7,690 nucleotides of DNA from DASPKO01 sp035628055 (GTDB taxonomy: Bacteria > Planctomycetota > Phycisphaerae > Phycisphaerales > UBA1924). The stretch lies in contig DASPKO010000257.1 of NCBI GenBank assembly GCA_035628055.1, positions 1 through 7,690 of the forward strand, in the 5' to 3' direction. The translations under genes were made by a program, and so were the position numbers. Under the pieces are notes generated by a model that did not search any database, was not told where the DNA came from, and saw only the letters and a list, made by a program, of their open reading frames with translations. Position 1 is the first letter of the stretch. Each line of letters opens with the position of its first letter. Shown one piece after another: positions 1-5,852 of the stretch.

Positions 1-271
1 GGGCCTTGGCATAGGCGGCGAAGGCCTGCTCGATCTGCTCGTCGGAGGAGGCATCCATCGGTGTCAGCCAGGCCGCCCCGGCGCCCCCGGGGATCGGCAG
101 CTCTTCCAGGGAGCGGCGCGTGCGCCGCTCGTTCTTCTCCCCGGGCAGATGGGTAAAGGCGCAGCGGCACCCCTGCTCGAGCAGGGCGCGGGCGATGTGG
201 AACGCGTAGGAGCGCTCGTTGGCGATGCCCACGACGATCGCGGTCTTTCCGGCCAGGAGCGGGTCGGGCAT
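1..271 (-). CDS. fabI: Enoyl-[acyl-carrier-protein] reductase FabI, N-terminal fragment (runs off left edge)
   Basis: The first 90 residues are visible; the rest lies beyond base 1. FabI reduces the trans-2-enoyl-ACP double bond with NAD(P)H in the last step of each type II fatty-acid elongation cycle, in the cytoplasm. The sequence opens with GKTAIVVGIANERSYAFHIA at residues 8-27. This is the FabI form of the dinucleotide-binding Rossmann motif (GxANxxSxAxxIA), followed by the second strand CAFTH and an LPGEKNERR stretch typical of this family. The catalytic Tyr/Lys lie outside the window. The ATG at 271 is preceded by GGAG at 279-282 with a seven-base spacer, which supports this start. The gene begins 39 bases after the mreD stop on the same strand, so it is probably co-transcribed with mreBCD. 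Another short-chain dehydrogenase is unlikely, because GIANERS is specific to enoyl reductases. Confidence 0.9.
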   Translation of the reverse strand, partial: MPDPLLAGKTAIVVGIANERSYAFHIARALLEQGCRCAFTHLPGEKNERRTRRSLEELPIPGGAGAAWLTPMDASSDEQIEQAFAAYAKA

Positions 272-310
272 GGGGCGGCTCCGTGCGCCGGGAGAATCCG
301 GCCGGGCAGG

Positions 311-856
311 CTAGCGCTTCCGCTCGGCGAAGCCCAGCGGCCCGGCCAGCGGCACGAGGACCACGCCCATGAGCCCCGCCGAGAGACCGGTGTACAGCGC
401 CGAGAGCGTGCGCCGCACCAGCTCGGGGGCGGGCTGGATCGCCAGGTGCGGGTCGTACAGGGAGCGCAGCGAGAGCAGGAAGACACTCACCACGCCCGCC
501 AGGGCCATGGCGATCACCGAGAGCACCGCGAGCGTGAGGGGGTTGCGGCGGATGACCAGGGCGCGAACCGTCAGCGTCAGATACGCCCCGGCGGCGTAGC
601 CCAGGGCGCCCGGGCCCACGACCACGAGCTGGCGCCCACCGCCGGGCGTCGTCCACGGGCTGACCAGGTCCGCGGCCACCCCGAAGGCCAGCGCCGACCA
701 GAGCGCCTGGCGCGTCGGAGCGAAGAGGCAGATGTAGACCAGGAGCGGGAAGAGGACGCTGGGCGCCACGCCCCCGCCCACCGCGAGCGCGGGGCGCAGG
801 CCGAGCTCGAGCCCCAGGGCCAGGTAGGCCAGGATGACGACCGCGGGCAGGTTCAC
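311..856 (-). CDS. mreD: Rod shape-determining protein MreD
   Basis: A 181-residue, strongly hydrophobic polytopic protein, close to the usual MreD length of 160-180. MreD is an inner-membrane component of the elongasome and works with MreB and MreC to direct lateral peptidoglycan synthesis. Hydrophobic segments lie at about residues 4-20, 28-46, 50-65, 76-100, 108-130 and 155-175. The stretch AFGVAADLVSPWTTPGGG (57-74) fits the conserved MreD pattern of a small-residue helix, Asp-Leu, then a Gly-rich turn. The family is weakly conserved, so the call rests partly on position directly after mreC. The start is a GTG at 856 inside the mreC stop (GTGA overlap), which implies translational coupling. 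A longer upstream reading of the same frame runs through mreC in another phase and is Arg/Pro-rich, so I reject it. Confidence 0.85.
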   Translation of the reverse strand: MNLPAVVILAYLALGLELGLRPALAVGGGVAPSVLFPLLVYICLFAPTRQALWSALAFGVAADLVSPWTTPGGGRQLVVVGPGALGYAAGAYLTLTVRALVIRRNPLTLAVLSVIAMALAGVVSVFLLSLRSLYDPHLAIQPAPELVRRTLSALYTGLSAGLMGVVLVPLAGPLGFAERKR

Positions 857-1743
857 GGCGGGTCCCCCGAGGCGTCCTCGTCCGGGGTGAAGCGCAGCAC
901 GACCTCGGTGACGTGGCCGACGGGCACCGTCGGACGGACGACCGCGCGCTGCCGCCCCGGGCTGGCGCCGGGGCGCACCTCGGCCACGGTGCCGATCAGG
1001 AGGCCCTGGGCGTGCCGCGGCCAGACGTCGTCGAGGAGCCGGACGGGCAGGCCCGGCCGCACGTCGGGCTGGCTCACGGATCCCGGCGGCCACTCGATGT
1101 CGCCGACGAGGCCCTCACCATCGGCGGGCGCCAGGAGGCAGCGGGGCCCGGGGGTGAGGTCGTCGAGCATGATGACGCCCTGGAGCGCGCGGGCTTGGCG
1201 GTCGGTGATGGGGAGCACGGTGCAGGTGCGGCGCTGCACCCCCTCGAGCACGCGTCCGACGAGCTGGGTGCCGCGCACCACCGCGACGGCGTTGGGCTCG
1301 ACCCCGTCTCTGGTGCCGGCGCGGACCTCGAGCGCCGAACTGGCGATGTTCCCGCTGCGGGCGATGACCGGGGCCCGGAGCAGGCGCACCGGGAGGTCGG
1401 GGGTTGGGCTCCCGGCGCGCTGGACCTCGTAGAGGTGCGTCTCGAGGCGCTCCTTGTCGGCCAGGGCGCGCAGGTAGGCCGCCTTGAGCTGCTCGAGCTC
1501 GGCGCGGAGCTGGCCCGCGGCGGGGTCGGACTCGGCGGGACCGCCCGGGCCGGCGCCGAGGCGGACGACCAGCCAGTGCACGGGGTGGCTGACGGGCCCG
1601 ACCAGGACGGTGGCGATCACGCCGAGGCGGCGGGCCGCCGGGTCGGTGAGCCGGGCGGGGAGCAGGGCCAGCGCCACCAGGGCGGCGAAGGCCAGCGGCA
1701 GGGCCCGGCTTGAGTGGGCGCGGAGGCCCGCGCGGCGTGCCAT
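853..1743 (-). CDS. mreC: Rod shape-determining protein MreC
   Basis: A 296-residue bitopic membrane protein of normal MreC length. MreC bridges cytoplasmic MreB filaments and MreD to periplasmic wall synthases such as PBP2. A basic N-terminus (MARRAGLR) is followed by one membrane segment at about residues 13-32. A charged heptad-like region at about 79-108 (LRAELEQLKAAY, then KERLETHLYEVQ) matches the MreC dimerisation coiled coil. The C-terminal part is the beta-rich MreC domain: GTRDGVEPNAVAVVRGTQLVGRV at about 143-165 in two consecutive pieces, GLLIGTVAEV near 247, and a closing VRPTVPVGHVTEVVLR near 269. The ATG at 1743 has GAGA nine bases upstream (1753-1756). A GTG at 1749 would add two residues but would place that site only three bases away. 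The gene starts 60 bases after the mreB stop, and its own stop overlaps the mreD start. Confidence 0.92.
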   Translation of the reverse strand: MARRAGLRAHSSRALPLAFAALVALALLPARLTDPAARRLGVIATVLVGPVSHPVHWLVVRLGAGPGGPAESDPAAGQLRAELEQLKAAYLRALADKERLETHLYEVQRAGSPTPDLPVRLLRAPVIARSGNIASSALEVRAGTRDGVEPNAVAVVRGTQLVGRVLEGVQRRTCTVLPITDRQARALQGVIMLDDLTPGPRCLLAPADGEGLVGDIEWPPGSVSQPDVRPGLPVRLLDDVWPRHAQGLLIGTVAEVRPGASPGRQRAVVRPTVPVGHVTEVVLRFTPDEDASGDPP

Positions 1744-1803
1744 GGTCACTGGTCTCGCGGGGGCGGGCGTCGCGGTGGGTCGCGGACCGGCCCGCGTCGC
1801 GGG

Positions 1804-2865
1804 TCAGCCCTCCAGGTTGGTCTCGAGGGTGTCCTTCCACTCCTCGATGTTGTCGAGGTAGATGGCGGTCCCGCGCGCGACGCAGGTGAGGGGGTCGTCG
1901 GCGACCCGGGCTTCGAGGCCGGTCGCGTTGGTGATGATGGCGCACAGGCCTCGGAGCAGGGCCCCGCCCCCGGCGATGGTGATGCCGTTCTCGACCAGGT
2001 CGGCGGCGAGCTCGGGCTCGGCGCGCTCGAGCGTGCGGGTGACGGCCTCGATGATGGCGCTGTTGGGCTCCCGGAGCGCCTCGCGGACCTCTTCGCTCGT
2101 GATCACCGTCTTGCGCGGGAGGCCCGAGATCATGTCGCGCCCGCGGACCTCCATGGTGGTCTCCGGCCCGGTGGGGGCCGCCGAGCCGATCTCGATCTTG
2201 ATGCGCTCGGCGGTCTGCTCCCCGATCATGAGGTTGTAGCTCTTCTTCATGTGGTTGATGATCGCCTCGTCGAAGTCGTCGCCCGCGACGCGGACGGACT
2301 CGCAGACGGCGATCCCCGCCAGGGAGAGGATGGCGACCTCGGTCGTCCCGCCCCCGATGTCCACGATCATCGAGGCGGTGGGCTCGGCGAAGGGGAGCCC
2401 GGCCCCGATAGCCGCGGCGACGGGCTCCTCGATCAGGTAGGTCTTGCGGGCCCCGGCGCGCTCGGCGGACTGGAAGACCGCCTGCTTCTCCACCGCGGTG
2501 ATGCCCGAGGGGATCGAGATCACCACCCGCGGGCGCACGAAGCGCGTCTTGCCGTTGACCTTGCGGATGAAGTATGTCAGCATCGCCTCGGTGATCTCGA
2601 AGTCCGAGATCACCCCGTCCTTGAGCGGGCGGATCGCCGTGATGTTGCCGGGGGTCTTGCCCAGCATCTCCTTGGCGACCCAGCCGACGGCCTGCCCGTC
2701 CTTGAGGACTTTGTTGGTCCCCTTGTGCACGGCGACCACGCTGGGCTCGTTGAGGACGATGCCCTGGCCGCGGACCGCGACCAGGGTGTTGCACGTCCCC
2801 AGGTCGATGCCCATGTCGACGCTGACCAGTCCCAGCAGACGGTCGAGATACACGCGGCGGGCCAC
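1804..2865 (-). CDS. mreB: Rod shape-determining protein MreB (bacterial actin homologue)
   Basis: A 353-residue actin-fold ATPase. It forms membrane-associated filaments that position the lateral wall synthesis machinery. The actin signature motifs are all present. Phosphate 1 is DLGTCNT (21-27), the Glu-containing IEEPVAAAIGAGLPF segment is at 145-159, phosphate 2 is VDIGGGTTEVAIL (168-180), and the adenosine motif is AGGGALLRG (298-306). GQGIVLNEPSVVAV (33-46) and GKTPGNITAIRPLKDGVI (69-86) are classic MreB blocks. Length is slightly above the common 335-347 because of the N-terminus. The GTG at 2865 has no well-placed ribosome site. A GTG at 2853 (residue 5, giving MYLDRLLGL) has GGAG at 2865-2868 eleven bases upstream and is a real alternative. 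This is the first gene of the mreBCD-fabI block, and 146 non-coding bases separate it from the upstream membrane protein, enough room for its own promoter. Confidence 0.96.
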   Translation of the reverse strand: MARRVYLDRLLGLVSVDMGIDLGTCNTLVAVRGQGIVLNEPSVVAVHKGTNKVLKDGQAVGWVAKEMLGKTPGNITAIRPLKDGVISDFEITEAMLTYFIRKVNGKTRFVRPRVVISIPSGITAVEKQAVFQSAERAGARKTYLIEEPVAAAIGAGLPFAEPTASMIVDIGGGTTEVAILSLAGIAVCESVRVAGDDFDEAIINHMKKSYNLMIGEQTAERIKIEIGSAAPTGPETTMEVRGRDMISGLPRKTVITSEEVREALREPNSAIIEAVTRTLERAEPELAADLVENGITIAGGGALLRGLCAIITNATGLEARVADDPLTCVARGTAIYLDNIEEWKDTLETNLEG

Positions 2866-2944
2866 TCCGATGACGGGCGCGGAGAGTCCGGGCGCCTCGG
2901 CGCACGGAAGACCCGGCCGCTGGTGAGGTTATCGGCCGGAGAGG

Positions 2945-2975
2945 GTATAAGCCAGCAAAGCGGGCGGGCCGTCCA
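2945..2975 (-). promoter_or_regulatory. Weak candidate promoter upstream of mreB
   Basis: The only AT-rich patch in the 146-base gap before mreB reads TTATAC on the minus strand (forward 2945-2950), about 80 bases from the mreB start, just after CTTTGCTGG. It resembles a -10 element, but I see no good -35 hexamer at 16-18 bases. The gap and the local AT content are seen; promoter function is inferred and weak. mreB could instead be transcribed from the upstream genes. Confidence 0.2.
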
Positions 2976-3011
2976 GGGAACGCTGGAGTCCCCGGGCCGC
3001 GACCGAACCGA

Positions 3012-3443
3012 CTACCTCGAGGGCCAGGTCGGCGCGGGGCCTGCCCCGCTCGCGGGCGGTCGGCCGATCGCTCGGGTGACCGCGCCGGCGGTCAGCAGCG
3101 TCAGCGCGAGCATCGCCAACACCGCGAGCACGAATCCGGCCACCGTGAACCACAGCAGCCCCCAGAAGACCCCCTGGGTCACCGCGCCCCGGAGCTGACG
3201 GAGAGAGCGGTTGGTGAACCCGACCACCGCCACATTGGGCTCGGCGTCGTGCAAGAGGCCCTCGGCGAGGCCGGGCTCGGGCTGTGCCGGGGCGGGAGGG
3301 GCCGGCAAGGTTTCCACGCACTGGCCAACAAGTCCCAGTTCGCTGGCGCGCAGCAGCGCGTGCTGCCGGGTTGGCGCCCGCACCGTGAGGAGGGAGGTTT
3401 CGCCGGATTCCCGGTCCGCAATCTCGATCTGGAACGTGAGCAT
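3012..3443 (-). CDS. Small membrane protein of unknown function (143 aa)
   Basis: I do not recognise a named family. Residues 1-45 (MLTFQIEIADRESGET, then a segment with RQHALLRASELGLVG) look like a compact alpha/beta module. It resembles the short N-terminal module with an 'A..A...G' helix found in front of many planctomycete membrane proteins and in type II secretion F proteins; that likeness is from memory. A Pro/Ala-rich linker follows (47-60). Then comes FTNRSLRQLRGAV and a long hydrophobic stretch at about 91-121, enough for one long or two short membrane helices, and a Pro/Gly/Ala-rich tail. The codons mostly end in G or C and the protein composition is balanced, whereas the antisense frames are Arg/Gly-rich, so I think this frame is real. 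The ATG at 3443 has only a weak TAGG upstream. The gene lies 71 bases after rtcB and 146 bases before mreB on the same strand. Confidence 0.7.
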   Translation of the reverse strand: MLTFQIEIADRESGETSLLTVRAPTRQHALLRASELGLVGQCVETLPAPPAPAQPEPGLAEGLLHDAEPNVAVVGFTNRSLRQLRGAVTQGVFWGLLWFTVAGFVLAVLAMLALTLLTAGAVTRAIGRPPASGAGPAPTWPSR

Positions 3444-3458
3444 CCCATGGGCAGCCTA

Positions 3459-3482
3459 CCGCGCCTCTGGCGCAGGGCGCGG
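3459..3482. other. Strong GC hairpin between rtcB and the small membrane protein gene
   Basis: CCGCGCC (3459-3465) pairs perfectly with GGCGCGG (3476-3482). Inside it, CTG (3467-3469) pairs with CAG (3473-3475) around a GCG triloop, leaving only T3466 bulged. The result is a ten-pair stem in 24 bases. On the minus strand it sits 33 bases after the rtcB stop and ends 15 bases before the next start codon. No T-tract follows, so it is not a classical intrinsic terminator. It could be a leader or 3'-end structure that shields or slows. In GC-rich DNA such stems also arise by chance. Confidence 0.45.
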
Positions 3483-3514
3483 CCTGATCGGAGGGCACCT
3501 GGCGCTTCCCCCCT

Positions 3515-4780
3515 TCAGTCCTCCGCCTTCTCGTGCCCGGGGGCCATCTTGACCAGCTTGGGGTCGAAGCGGGCCACGACCTCGACCAGGTCGCGCTGCT
3601 GGGCCATGACGGCGTCGATGTCCTTGTAGACGCCCGGGGCCTCGTCGATGCCGGCCGAGAGGAGCGTGACGCCCGCGCGCTCCAGCTCGGCGCGCACCTC
3701 TTCCCAGCGCATGCTCCTGCGGGCCTGCCCGCGGGACATGACCCTCCCGGCGCCGTGGCTGGCGGAGGCGAGGGACCCGGCGTGCCCGGTGCCGCGGACC
3801 ACGAAGCCGGGCGTCGCCATCGAGCCCGGGATGACCCCGAGAACCCCGGGCCCCGCCGGGGTCGCCCCCTTGCGGTGGACGATCACGTCCTCCTCGGCGG
3901 GCGTGCCGTCGGGCCCGGGCACGGCGTGGCGCTCGAGCCAGGCGAAGTTGTGGTGGTTCTCGACGCCGGCGATGACCTGCGCGCCCAGGGCCGAGGCGAC
4001 CGAGCGGTGGATGATCGCGTGATTGGCGCTGGCGTAGTGCCCCATGAGGTTCATGGCCTCCCAGTACTCCCGCCCCGGCTGCGAGCGCAGGTCGAGCCAG
4101 CCGAGGTGCTTCTGGTCCGGCGCGAGCTGGGCCCCGGTGAGCTGGTTGGCCAGGCGCGAGTAGTGGTCGCAGACCGCGGCCCCGACGCCCCGGCTCCCCG
4201 AGTGCGAGAGGAGCGCCAGGTAGACGCCGGGCGCCAGGGTGAGGTGCGGGGCGCCGGCCTCGGAGACCGTCAGCAGGCCGAACTCGACGAAGTGGTTGCC
4301 CGAGCCGCTGGTGCCGAGCTGGGTCCAGGCCTTTGTTTTGAGCTCCTGGGTGACTGGGCTGACGGACCAGTCACGGTCCATGACCTCGTGCTGGTGGGGC
4401 TTGGCGAAGCTGGCCCCGACGCCGAAGCGGGTCTGGTTTTCGAGTGCGCGGGTGAGGCGCTGCACGCCGCGGGCGTCGTCGAGCTCGCGGGGCGGGAGGT
4501 CCAGGACGCTGAGCTTCATACGGCAGGCGATGTCGACGCCGACGGCGTAGGGGACGACGGCCCCGCGCGTGGCGAGCACGCCCCCGATGGGCAGGCCGTA
4601 GCCCACGTGGGCGTCGGGCATGAGGGCCCCGGCGGCGGCGATGGGGAGGCGTGCGGCGGCCTGCATCTGGGCGATGGAGGCGGGATCGAGGTCTTCACCC
4701 CAGGAGCGCCAGGAGCAGCCCGCCGGCGTGCCGGGGGCGCAGGGCGGGCTTGAAGAGCTCTGCTCGTCGGCGCGGGGCAT
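3515..4780 (-). CDS. rtcB: RNA-splicing ligase RtcB family protein
   Basis: A 421-residue RtcB (the E. coli enzyme has about 408). RtcB joins RNA 2',3'-cyclic phosphate or 3'-phosphate ends to 5'-hydroxyl ends, using GTP and Mn2+, in RNA repair or tRNA splicing in the cytoplasm. The metal and guanylate-site residues are in place: Asp83 and Cys86 in GVDIACRM, His163 in GTSGSGNHFVEFG, His193 in LSHSGSRG, His276 in ENHHNFAW, and the expected GMP-accepting His342 in SHGAGRVMSR. MPDAHVGYGLPIGGVLAT (54-71) places it in the subgroup with 'GYGLPIGGV' rather than the E. coli 'GKGATVGSV' form. The ATG at 4780 is chosen because homology begins near SWGEDLDPAS (26-35). A longer reading to 4963 would overlap the divergent gene. 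No clear ribosome site is visible. No archease, rtcA or rtcR lies alongside. All catalytic residues are present, so it is probably active. Confidence 0.95.
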   Translation of the reverse strand: MPRADEQSSSSPPCAPGTPAGCSWRSWGEDLDPASIAQMQAAARLPIAAAGALMPDAHVGYGLPIGGVLATRGAVVPYAVGVDIACRMKLSVLDLPPRELDDARGVQRLTRALENQTRFGVGASFAKPHQHEVMDRDWSVSPVTQELKTKAWTQLGTSGSGNHFVEFGLLTVSEAGAPHLTLAPGVYLALLSHSGSRGVGAAVCDHYSRLANQLTGAQLAPDQKHLGWLDLRSQPGREYWEAMNLMGHYASANHAIIHRSVASALGAQVIAGVENHHNFAWLERHAVPGPDGTPAEEDVIVHRKGATPAGPGVLGVIPGSMATPGFVVRGTGHAGSLASASHGAGRVMSRGQARRSMRWEEVRAELERAGVTLLSAGIDEAPGVYKDIDAVMAQQRDLVEVVARFDPKLVKMAPGHEKAED

Positions 4781-4879
4781 GGGTTCCACGGGGAGATTGT
4801 TGGACCGGCGGATACGCTGCTTCCCCCCGGATGGCGAACTGGCTCGGTTCCTAGTTCCCGGTCGAGGTGTCCACTCAAG
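4781..4879. promoter_or_regulatory. Divergent intergenic region between rtcB and the frameshifted gene
   Basis: These 99 bases separate two divergently transcribed genes, so promoters for both must lie here or inside the gene starts. I see no convincing sigma-70 pair on either strand. A TTGGAC at 4800-4805 and a GTATCC on the minus strand are isolated partial matches. A small direct repeat, GTTCC at 4847-4851 and 4854-4858, is noted without assigned role. No sigma-54 element of the kind that drives rtcBA in E. coli is visible. Confidence 0.35.
4864..4869 (+). promoter_or_regulatory. Ribosome binding site GAGGTG before the start at 4880
   Basis: GAGGTG lies ten bases before the ATG at 4880 and is the best Shine-Dalgarno match near this gene. 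It favours 4880 over the ATG at 4931, although the codons between the two look less biased than those that follow. Confidence 0.4.
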
Positions 4880-5787
4880 ATGCCCGTGATTCCGCCACCT
4901 TCGAGGCGCCGACAGGGCCGAGTCAGCGCAATGGAGCTTCAGGCCTTGGCGGGCGCAGCCCAAGCCGTGCTGGTATTCCTCGCGGTCTGGTTCTGGCTAT
5001 GGGACAGGCGACCGCCGGTCTTCGCCCCTTCCGCGACAGCTCCGACAAACAGCGCCGTCACGCGCCTCAGGAAGATCGAGGAGCGCGCCGAGCTGGTGTT
5101 CGTGACCATCGTCGGCCAGGAGCGCGCCGCGCTCGAATCGGCGATCGCCGAGTCGGTTCACGACCCGCATCGGTTCTTACCCCGCGGATGGTGGCGGAGT
5201 ATGTGCGAACACTGGCGGATCACCTCCTGGTGCGGAAGGGTGGCACGGTCGCCCAGTACCTCGATCTGGCGAGCCGTGAACCCACCCGGTGGATAGACGA
5301 CACCGACGACATCGGTAACTGGGACCGGATCGACATTCGGCATCATTTCGTCACCGGGCGGGCCGCCGACCGTTCCGACGCGCCCGGCGCGCTGGCCGCC
5401 GTTGCCGAGCACTCCTTTCGGAATCGTTCTTCACAACCCGACGCGGTCGCCCCCGGCCGGTGGGGGATGAGGTCGATCGCGGGGCGGGTCGAGAGCATCG
5501 AAGCCGCCGCTGGCGGTGTGCTTGAGCCGGGTGATGACCGGGACTACTGGCTTACAGGGTCCACCCGGCGGGGTCTGCTTTTTCGAGTCCCCGTGCGCCC
5601 GCTCAAGCGCCTGCTCCGAGGCCACGGCAGCGTTGTCATCATTGAGAACCCGATGGTCATTCGGACCGGTGACGGAGCCTCATGCGTGTGGCTCCTGCGC
5701 TGGGTCTGGGATCCCGAGGCGCAGGCGTGGGTCTGCCATCACGCGGAGGTTCGTGACGGAGCCGCCAGGGCGGACTTCTGGTACTGA
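4880..5787 (+). pseudogene. Membrane-anchored protein of unknown family, split by a one-base frameshift near 5178
   Basis: Two frames join into one plausible protein of about 285-302 residues. The first (start 4880 or 4931) encodes a basic N-terminus, a Trp-rich membrane helix (AGAAQAVLVFLAVWFWLWDRR), then a soluble helical region with RLRKIEERAELVFVTIVGQE. It loses sense after HDPHRF at about 5176, becoming Trp/Arg/Ser-rich until a stop at 5294-5296. The other frame is Arg-rich nonsense before this point but reads well from LTPRMVAEYVRTLADHLL onward to FWY and the stop at 5785-5787. Adding one base near 5177-5179 would give ...HRF-LTPRM.... The C-terminal half is rich in Trp and beta-prone segments (SVVIIENPMVIRTGDGA, CVWLLRWVWDP). 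I do not recognise the family. Local GC is lower than in neighbouring genes, suggesting acquisition or relaxed constraint. A sequencing or assembly error could equally explain the shift, in which case the gene is intact. Confidence 0.65.
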
Positions 5788-5808
5788 CGGGGCCAGCAAC
5801 ACGGGTTC

Positions 5809-5831
5809 GCGCCCGCGGCGGCCGCAGGCGC
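5809..5831. other. Strong GC hairpin between the frameshifted gene and the MFS gene
   Basis: GCGCC (5809-5813) pairs with GGCGC (5827-5831), and GCGG (5815-5818) pairs with CCGC (5822-5825), around a CGG triloop. The only mismatch is C5814/A5826. It lies 21 bases after the upstream stop and 21 bases before the transporter start. No T-tract follows, so a classical intrinsic terminator is not supported. A smaller stem, CGGG (5802-5805) with CCCG (5812-5815), uses some of the same bases and would exclude it. Function is unknown. Confidence 0.45.
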
Positions 5832-5852
5832 CGCCCAGGGTACGCTCTGCCC

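Noticed and set aside
149..1432. Long plus-strand open frame (427 codons) opposite fabI, mreD and mreC
   Set aside because: Its translation is dominated by Arg, Gly and Ala with His/Gln-rich runs and no membrane or domain pattern. It is a high-GC shadow of three well-supported minus-strand genes.
1115..2905. 596-codon minus-strand frame across mreB and mreC
   Set aside because: Arg/His/Gly/Pro-rich, in the wrong phase for both known proteins.
2972..2987. TCCAG/CTGGA stem as terminator of the small membrane protein gene
   Set aside because: Only five pairs with a six-base loop and no T-tract; expected by chance.
1714..3198. Long plus-strand open frame opposite mreB
   Set aside because: Asp/Gly/Leu-rich low-complexity translation, antisense to a clear MreB with all actin motifs.
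3533..4753. Long plus-strand open frame opposite rtcB
   Set aside because: Val/Gly/Asp-rich shadow of RtcB with no recognisable motif.
4781..4960. Possible sigma-54 (RtcR-type) promoter in front of rtcB
   Set aside because: No GG and GC pair with the right spacing and context is present on the minus strand upstream of 4780.
5171..5187. Programmed -1 frameshift site
   Set aside because: The bases at the junction do not form an X-XXY-YYZ slippery heptamer and no strong downstream stem was seen, so a deletion or sequence error is simpler.
5800..5816. GGGTTCGCGCCC resembling a tRNA T-arm
   Set aside because: The loop would be one base short, and no D-arm, anticodon arm or acceptor stem can be found around it.
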